64,000 nucleotides of DNA from contig BLAL01000013.1 in NCBI GenBank assembly GCA_015698045.1, positions 682,001 to 746,000 on the forward strand. The letters run 5' to 3'. The notes under the pieces are model-generated. The model saw nothing but the letters and a program-made list of their open reading frames with translations. It was not told the DNA's origin and made no database searches. The stretch is from Rhizophagus clarus (lineage: Eukaryota > Glomeromycota > Glomeromycetes > Glomerales > Glomeraceae). Below, in pieces: positions 56,347-64,000 of this stretch. A program made the position numbers and the translations under genes. Numbering within the stretch: the stretch's first letter is position 1; each line of letters starts with the position of its first letter.

Positions 56347-58493
56347 TTAGTTATTACCATCAGGAAGTTCAAATTCATTCTGTTCTTCTGAATGAAGATT
56401 TGGATTATTATATATTTCATCTTTATATATAGTAAAAAAAAATAAGATTATAATTAAAAAACAAAATCACTATTATTAATAGAAGTTGAATAACTTTACA
56501 TACATCAAAATTAATATTATTTTTCTTTTTATAATCATTTTAAATATCTAAAAAAAAATTTAAAAAATTATATTTAACAATTATTGGTTTATTTTTAAAT
56601 ATTTTGGATAACTTTTTACTACTAACTATAGATTAATATTAATATATTTGATTATCTCATAAAATAGAAAAAAATATTGCTAATTAGATTACCTTTAAAT
56701 ATACTATTTATTTTTGATAAACTATTATTCTTTTGAATATTATTCAATTTATTAAAATCATTAACTAAAAAAAAATTAGATAAATAAAATGTTTATATTA
56801 CAACATTTAATATAAATTCAATAATACTTACTATTATTAGAAACATGAAAGTCGATTAGTTTACTATAAAATGTATTTTATTACATAAAATAATTAATAA
56901 TTTGAATCATTTACAAATAAATAAATATTAAAATTAATCATAACTTCTAATTCTTCTATTATTTTAAATTAAAAAAAAAATATCATTAATTATATATAAT
57001 ACAGTGTTATCAAATTTTTTTTTAACTATTTAACAAAAAGATTTATAATTAATTTAATACCTTCTATTGCATTTCTTGGTTCAGGAAGATTTTCAAATTG
57101 ATAAACTGAACTTGTACCAATATATTTTTCTAAATTATTAATAATATTATTTTTTTCTAAATTGTTATTATTTTTTTCTGGTTGATCATTTAGTTTACTT
57201 TGATAAAATAAATTTAGTTCTCTTATTTTTTTCTGAAGTGTTTTGATATCAGGTCTTTCTGATGGCTAGCATCCCAACATTGTTTCATTAAATTTTTATA
57301 TTCCAAAGGAGTTCCTGGTACAATTTTTGGTCTTATACCATTAATAATATTCATTGCAAGATCATAATTATGTTCACAATTAAAAAATGGTGGTTGTCCA
57401 GATGATATTTCCCATATAAGTATTGCAATACTATAAATATCAGATTTAAAAGTTTGTTCTTTTCCAATAATAACCTCTGGTGCTATATAAGGAAGATTTC
57501 CATATATACTTTTTAATGGTTTATCTGCTGGTCCACAAAATCCAAGATCACTAATCCGGAATATACTACCCAAATTATATAATATATTTCCAGAATGCAA
57601 ATCTCTATGAATAGAATTCTCATTATGAATTCTTTCTAGTGCATTAATTATATAAACAGCAATTTGAATCCTTTCTTTCCATGTAAGTTTGTAATGATAT
57701 TGCTGTAAATATTTTCTTAAATCCATATTCAATTTATTTATTACAAGCATATAATCTCCATTTGATGGATCTTGCGTCAATCCATAACATTGAACAATTT
57801 CTGGCCATTTATTGCTTATAATTAAATGTGATTTAGCCTATAAAAAAAAAAAATTTTTAAAAATTTTATTATTATACATTTTAACATTAACATATCACTA
57901 ACCTCTTCAAGCCAACTCTGATCTGCACTTTCAACATTTTTTAATCTTTTAAGTACTATTTTATGAATTCCAAATCTTTTTAATTGTTGTTCTTTAGAGT
58001 CCCATTCAAAAAAATGCCCATTAATCCAGATTGCCGTATAAATTTCAGAGCATCCACCTTTTGCTAGATATCTAAAATTTTTTAAATTATTATACGGAAC
58101 CCATTCTATTACCTTATTTTGTTTGAAATTTTTAATTTGACATTCTTGTATTAAATTATCAATATTCTCATTTCCAGATGTCCAATTTGAAAAATTTGCT
58201 TTTAAATAATTTCGAACACAATGCTCACAATGTAATGTAGCTAAGTATTCTTGATTACAATTTTCACAAATTCTTGTCATTCCTTCATTATAAGTAATTT
58301 TATCAGCATCATAAGTTTTAGTTATCATTATTATTGCTTCAGATTTTTCATTTTCTTTAAGTGATTCATCAGCAAGAATTGTTTGTTTTTTAAATTCATA
58401 TTGTTTGTGTATATCATTATAAATATTATAATCTATTGATGCAAATGCTCTATTCACTGCGGCATTAACTAATTGATTATTGCTAAAAGACAT
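56347..58493 (-). pseudogene. TKL-type protein kinase, copy 2 (probably disabled by one frameshift)
   Basis: The gene starts at ATG 58493 (MSFSNNQLVNAAVNRA); the longer upstream frame is not used in the paralog. Exon 1 is 58493-57903, intron 57902-57838 (GTTAGT...TATAG), exon 2 is 57837-57061, then small 3' exons end with DEIYNNPNLHSEE and TAA at 56347-56349. It has CENC/CEHC motifs, glycine loop LAKGGCSEIY, lysine IVLKRL, HRDLHSGNIL, ISDLGFCGPADKP, YIAPEVI and SDIYSIAILIWEISSGQPPF. Near 57266 one base is missing within CWDA..., where copy 1 has CWDTDPSKRP. The frame shifts just before the conserved Arg and the C-terminal tail. Otherwise it is complete, so an assembly error is possible. Expected role: Ser/Thr/Tyr phosphorylation in signalling, one of a very expanded family. 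Confidence 0.75.
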
Positions 58494-59148
58494 AGTGAAA
58501 CAAATTATGATGGCTTCAAATTTCTTAAAAAAGGATATTTGTTTATTTTTAAGGTAAAAAAGTTTTAGAACAGGAAGAGTGTTCCAACCCCGTATCAAGT
58601 TTATCATGTAACTTGAGTGAATGTTTACTGTTACATAAAGCCACACACAACGTTTCAACAAATTCTAAGTGCAGTGCAAATCATTTTTTTTTTTTACGAA
58701 AAAAGGAAAAAGATTATTTATATTATTTATTTTTTTTTTTAGATACGTTAGTTAAAGAATTTTTTTTTATTTCCATGTAAAAAATACCGGAAATAACAAT
58801 TATTCTATACCAATAAATATAAAATTATCAAATCACATATTAAAAGGCTCATTGTAGAGCTTTATTAATTTATTTCGAGTAAAAAAAAGCCACACTGATT
58901 AGTCAGGTCACTCATACGATCATTCGTACGACAATAATGCCCATCTCAAATCTAATGAGTAATGATAAAACCGCAATATTTTTACTATGCTTATGAAGTG
59001 TCGATGTCAAAAGTTTATATTAAGAGTTTACAGACACGATGTATTCAGAAAGGTATACATACTCTATAAAAGCTAGTTAATTTTCTCACAACCTTTCTCT
59101 GAAAATTTTAAATAACATTTTGTCATTTCAGAAGAAGTATCATCAAAA
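58494..59148. other. Shared kinase upstream region, then AT-rich DNA
   Basis: 58494-58690 is similar (inverted) to the upstream region of kinase copy 1. Beyond that no feature is supported. Confidence 0.4.
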
Positions 59149-59815
59149 TGATATTAACGTTAAATTGTTTGTTTTAAAAAACAAATACTCATTTCACGAT
59201 TAATGTTGACGATATTTACAAAAATGACGATGACATCAATGTTCCCTTTGAAAAGATCACTATTTCAAATTTCAAAGAGCAACTCTTTCGTAGGAAAAGT
59301 ATAAAAAAAGTGGTTCAAGATCCTGAAAGTATGGATCTTTTAAAGTTAAGATTGACTTTAAGAGATGATCAGAAAATGGAATCTTTTAATGAAACAAATG
59401 AAATACCTGAGAGCGATCATCTCCATATCGTCATTGTAGTCCTACCACTATTAAGTGTCTCTTAATAATTTAACTTTCGAATAAGAAATTTGCAGTCATT
59501 ATTCGTTACTCACTATCATTATTTTTCACAACCATTAGATCTTGAAAGAAAAAGGAAGAGTAAGAACGCGTAATAAGAACCATGGTTATAGTTGCATTAC
59601 CGTTTTATACTGTCATTTACCAATGTCAAGATGTCGGTCAACAAATTCATATCAAATTTCAGAAGAGACCTAGGATAGCACTTCCAGAAATTGGATCTTA
59701 ATAAGGAACTCCCGAAGAATTGAAGTTACCTATCGTTCAACATGAGTTTGATGTGTTAATATCAAATGAACTTAATGATATCTGCGATTCAGATGATCTT
59801 AGAGCCTTGTTCCGA
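59149..59815 (+). pseudogene. Crinkler-like N-terminal domain fragment
   Basis: Frames from ATG 59149 (MILTLNCL) include INVDDI, INVPFEKITISNFKEQLF, RRKSIKK, LLKLRLTLRDDQKM and SDHLHIVIV. This is the order of the ubiquitin-like N-terminal region of Crinkler-family proteins, which are abundant in Glomeromycotina and often end this region with HLHVIVQ. A second piece, 59581-59815, could be the start of its following region (DVLISNELNDICDSDDL). Crinklers combine this N-terminus with diverse C-terminal effector domains; none is visible here. The fragment appears broken and is treated as a fossil. Confidence is moderate because the family is divergent. Confidence 0.45.
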
Positions 59816-60057
59816 GTTAGTTTTATTTATCAGGGTTTATTTATTTTAAGTTATAAAAAAAATAATATTATATTTCAATAAAATTGGATGCACTTATTTT
59901 TAAAGTTAAGCGAAACACCTTTTGGCCTCCAATTTATTGTTTAAAATACTAATCCAAAGTTCAAATCCTGCACCAAATAAAAAAAAAAAGTAACATTAGT
60001 AATGTTGGCTAAATTAATTTTTTCTCAATTTGCAATTTTGGTATTTTAAAATTTGGT
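59816..60057. other. Non-coding stretch
   Basis: No gene is seen. AGTTCAAATCCTGCACCA near 59957 looks like a tRNA 3' end, but no matching acceptor or anticodon arms were found. Confidence 0.25.
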
Positions 60058-60240
60058 ACAGGAGCTGTTCCTAAAAAATGAAGGAAACTTTAGTACGTTT
60101 CCAAATCAAATTTCTCCACCTCTAACTTACAATTTTAGCATCTCAGTCAAAATTTCAGGCTAAAGCCGTTCCTAAGGGAAAAAAATGAAAGGGAATGTTA
60201 ATATGTTCCTAAATCAAATTTCCTCTCTTCCAATGAAGGG
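60058..60240. repeat. Two diverged copies of a roughly 110-bp unit
   Basis: CAGGAGCTGTTCCTAAAAAA, TGAAGGAAACTTTAGTACGT, TTCCAAATCAAATTTC (60058-60115) recurs as CAGGCTAAAGCCGTTCCTAA ... TTCCTAAATCAAATTTCC (60157-60233). Confidence 0.55.
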
Positions 60241-63200
60241 AGACATCAAAACAGTAGTAGGTTCATTCTGCTCCAACTTAGTCCAAGCACAGAATCGTCT
60301 TAAAGAAGCATTTTGTTTAAAATAACCGTAACAAATTTTTTTTGTAAAAAAAACTTTTTAAAAAAAGATTATCTAGTCTAAACCAAGTAAAAATAAAAAT
60401 AGAAAAAAAATGTAAAAAAGAATAAAAAATAAAGATTCAAGTTTAAAAGAACTGAAAAAATAAAAATAAATATTTTTAAAAAAGAAATTATTTAGTTTAA
60501 GAAACTGAAAAGTATTAGTTTTTTCTTTAAAAAAAAAAAAATCACTAATCTAAAAAACTGAGATAACAATGCTTTGGTTTAATAAACAAAAAAAATAAAT
60601 CACACGACCGATATGCTTACCATAACCTATCGATCGGAATTATTTATTTTATTTAAATGACTTTATCTAAGAAACAAATTAAAAAAAAATAAATAATCAA
60701 TGAGTCAATTGAATCGAGTAAAACTTGTAGCCTGATTTAGTAATCCATCCTAAATATTTTAAGTCAATTTAACGTGTAGCTTTTACTTTGCTGAACTAAC
60801 ATTTTTAGATGCAAAAGTGAATTGTGTGAATTGGTGTGAGCTTGTGGATTGAAAATATTGATCTAATATTATGTGTTTTATTTTATTTTTTTTTATGATT
60901 TGCACAGCATTCTTATAGCATTTTTAGTGATCTTCTTGAGTGCTTTTTGTTCTGAAGGAGAGTTGTATAGGCTGATGTGGGCACGTGGCTTTCCATTAGA
61001 TTTGTGGGTTTAGGTTTATGAGCCATGTCACATTTATAGGGCCGGTTGTTTTTATGGGCTTGTGGGTAGATCGATTAGATCGTGTTTATGGGTTTGTATC
61101 AATGATGGATTTAATTGTGTGATTTGCTTTGTGGGTTTGATTTATTTTCTTTAAAATTTCAAACAGAAAAATTTTTTAATTATCATTTTTCTCATTTTTC
61201 CCTTCCCTCTCAATTTTCCCTCTTTCTCTCATTTTCCCTTTTCCCTCTTGTTGTAATTATCAAACTTCTAATTCAAAAGTTTAATCAACTATCAACAATT
61301 GGTTCGAGCCTTACTATTCCTTAACTTAATTTTTTTTTGCTCCATCTGCTCACAATTATCTTGGGATTGGTCTAATTCAATTTTCAATTGCTCTTTTTGT
61401 TCAATTAAGCTTTTTTATTGAAACTTTAATTCTTGAATATGGAACATAAATTTTTCTTTATTCATAATATATTAATCTAGACTTGTTTTCTTTAGTGGTG
61501 ACAAAGTGATAATAGTTTTGATTATAAGTAATTCTTTTTTTTTTTTTTTGTAACTATCTGCTTACAATTCATTTTTTTATTATTGTTGATACAATATAAA
61601 GTTTATAAATACTTTAAATTTTATTCATTAATTAAAATAAAAGATAATAAACTTATAAATAATAAAATGTAAATTTTGAGTATTTATTTAAAATAATGAG
61701 AGCATGTGTTCGATTATTTGTCAGATTGTTGGGTTAATAACAGAAAAGTTTATCTTTATGTAAAATGGTGAAAGGAGGATGTTTTTGAGAATACAGCATA
61801 ACATATAAAAACATGAATTCTTTTAAGTTTGTACATTAATATTTCATGCATATATAATTGAAAGTATTAATTAAATATAGCAAAGTTGATACTATTTGAT
61901 ATTTTATAATTCTTATATTTTATTTATAATAATTAATAATTAATATTCTATGTAAATTCTCTCCTTGTAATCGAAAAATTCAAATAACCTACAGCATTAC
62001 ATTACCTATATTTAACAATTAAAGGTTTTAAATATTAAATTGATAAAAAGTTAAGGTATAAAACTAGGTTGGGATGTTTGAACTTTTATAAAATGCTGAC
62101 CATGAATAATTGAATCATCTGAAGTGATTCTATGAACTTTAGATGGTAATATTCTCGTTCTTTTTGGCCCTTAAGCTTTTAGTCTCCCGAATAACCAGTG
62201 CACATGCCTGTTTCCTAGTTTTTTGAATTTATATTTGTCACATCTAATAGAAAAGTGTAAGGACCAAAATTTATTAAGACTAAATGTCCCCTATTAAACT
62301 ATCAATAGAAAAGTTAAAAAGAAAGGAATAGGTAGGTCAATGTGGCGTGAATGTGTGTGATTCAGGACAATGTGATCGATTTATATAGATGTCCTTCCTT
62401 CCTTTTTTAATTCATTTACTATGATTTTCATAATTCACTATAAATATTTAATTGGAAATCATAAATAAAGTACAGCAGAAACGATCAGATAGGATGTCTA
62501 TCTGTGCGGTTTATAAAAAGTAAAAATGTAAGAATGATAATATTGCGAAGGAAAATATATAGTGGATGAGAAGTTGGTATAAGGCCTAAACCGGTTCATA
62601 TTATTTCACTCAATAAGTGTGATTTGCGGAAAACCTTATGACAGTATATTAAAAAGTCCAACTCCGTTGTAAGAAATTTTTTTTATATAAAGTAATCAAA
62701 ATACTATAAATGTACAATTTTCAGAATAAGAAAATCTTTATTTTTTTTTACCTTAAAATAGTTTGGTATTTGGTCCATTTGAAAAAATATCTTTGAACTA
62801 TTAATAATAATTTATCACCATTATCGTCAATGAAACAATAATTAATCTTGGCGGTTAATAAAAATAAGTTTAGGAATATTAATTATATATAATAAAGTAA
62901 GATGCGGCAGAAGTGTCCATTTGTTCTGGTATATGAACTATAAAGAAACAATGGAGTGGTGGATTGATTAAATCTGGGAGATTAAGGCTTAAAATTGTTG
63001 ATCTTTCATACAATTTTGAAGCTTGAAATAAGCAGAATCAAAAGGTCATAATTACTTATTCTTTAGTCCAATACCAGTATATAGTGTAAATGATGCAATT
63101 TTATTGTATTAACTGAAAGTTACGAAAGAGATTATTCCAGGATGATTTTTGGTTGTTCGCAACTAAAAATAATAATAAATCAATTTATTAATTTATTCAT

Positions 63201-63600
63201 TCATAGTTGAGACTGACTATTACATAAGATAAGATAGAAACTAATCCTAAACTAAGGAATTCCAAACTAAGGAATTCGAGCTATACTAATCCAATATGTA
63301 AAATCCTCATACAAGTAACTGTCAGCCTAGTTTAATTTTTAAACTGTTAGGCTAAAACCTACAATCTCCCTAAACTCAAAATAAGAAGAATATTATTCTT
63401 TTGGATTCTAGGTCCACTTTGATTTTATGAATAATATTATTCATGAGCTTTATCACATCATTTGATTCAATGATATCATAGCCCTTCCTTTATTTCTTTT
63501 TTTAGTTATTTTCTTTATCACCCTAATAATGTAATAGAAGTATAAAGGTTAGTAAAAGTAGTTTGCTAAATAAAAATATTTATAAGTAATGAAACAAGAG
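60241..63600. other. Long region without a supported gene
   Basis: The region has poly-A/T tracts, a G-rich patch with recurrent GTGGGTTT/TATGGGTTTG (60960-61140) and a T-rich ORF (61115-61324) that I do not accept. At 63320-63360, AGCCTAGTTTAATTTTTAAA and CTGTTAGGCT can form a hairpin. No rRNA or tRNA was recognised. Confidence 0.35.
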
Positions 63601-64000
63601 TAAATTTCCAAATAAGGAAGGCACATAATCAATTTTCCTCCACAATTGACAGACCTTATTTAAGAAATTTCATTGGCATATGTTTCTCTGTGGACCGATC
63701 GACCAACTGGAAGTGGCACAACCGTGTGGAACGACCGGAAATCACCTCACAATATTGTTCATATCATGGACCTTTTCACTCTATCATGGAACAAAATTGT
63801 TCTTGGTGACCTCACAGAAAAAGCCCAATGGAAAAGGTACTTATTTACTAAAACAAATGTAAGTTTCCCAATAAGGAAGGCACATAATCAATTTTCCTCC
63901 ACAATTGACAGACCTTATTTAAGAAACTTCATTGGCATATGTTTCTTTGTGGACCGATCGACCAACTGGAAGTGGCACAACCGTGTGGAACGACCGGAAA
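63601..64000. repeat. Direct repeat with 259-bp period reaching the right window edge
   Basis: AATAAGGAAGGCACATAATC (63611) recurs at 63870. The following about 130 bases (CTCCACAATTGACAGACC ... GGAACGACCGGAAA) are almost identical in both copies, with about three differences in this stretch. The second copy is cut by the window end. The small ORF at 63680-63862 lies inside the unit and is probably not a gene. Confidence 0.8.

Noticed and set aside
59930-59980. Possible tRNA 3' end (GTTCAAATCCTGCACCA)
   Set aside because: The T-stem does not pair and no acceptor or anticodon arm is found upstream.
63090-63430. Possible LTR remnant on the - strand
   Set aside because: A hairpin and TG-like border are visible, but no paired repeat, primer site or coding part supports it.

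Overview
The window looks like nuclear DNA of a Glomeromycotina (arbuscular mycorrhizal) fungus, close to Rhizophagus. The base composition is strongly AT-rich. Introns are short (about 50-100 nt) with GTAAGT-type donors. There are two tyrosine-kinase-like (TKL) kinase genes with the lineage-typical N-terminal Cys-x2-Cys motifs, a Crinkler-like N-terminus, and a very dense, nested load of mobile elements. The assignment rests on protein families I recognise, not on a database search.

Only two genes look intact. One is an ABCG half-transporter on the + strand (8.77-11.50 kb, ten predicted exons). The other is an isoprenylcysteine carboxyl methyltransferase (ICMT)-type membrane protein on the - strand (31.5-32.3 kb). 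Two paralogous kinase copies, at 16.7-18.9 kb (+) and 56.3-58.5 kb (-), share promoter-proximal sequence and intron layout, but each carries its own disabling change.

Most of the rest is mobile DNA. At 1.1-6.7 kb lies a decayed DDE-type transposase gene, interrupted by a Tc1/mariner copy. At 7.1 kb there is a TTAA-flanked miniature element. From about 20.9 to 30.6 kb lies a broken replicative element with primase-polymerase, SF3 helicase and tyrosine-recombinase-like parts plus small ORFs; it is split by a separate 2.76-kb foldback element with 1.3-kb inverted arms and a perfect 8-bp target duplication. At 32.5-34.9 kb is an LTR-retroelement relic with its own miniature insertion. At 37-39.6 kb an unidentified gene fragment is interrupted by a 1.6-kb hAT-like element. 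A roughly 120-bp satellite occupies 40.6-41.8 kb, and a second hAT-like element full of tandem repeats occupies 42.9-44.0 kb. A LINE ORF remnant lies at 44.1-46.4 kb (-), exon-like repeat islands at 47.9-49.6 and 52.9-53.9 kb, a CACTA/Tnp2 transposase relic with a nested foldback at 50.2-51.9 kb, and a PIF1-type helicase fragment at 53.9-55.0 kb. A Crinkler-like fragment is at 59.1-59.8 kb and a 259-bp direct repeat runs off the right edge.

The most unusual features are four. (1) In the 21-30.6 kb element, several ORFs share a promoter-like module and a recurring Ser-Pro-Glu-Gln-stop/hairpin sequence. (2) Its interrupting foldback has sharply defined ends. (3) About ten tandem units at 52.9-53.9 kb mimic exons with splice-like flanks. 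(4) The DNA-transposon relics have stops concentrated at apparent Trp and Arg codons, as cytosine deamination would produce. All gene models, element names and boundaries come from reading the sequence by eye.
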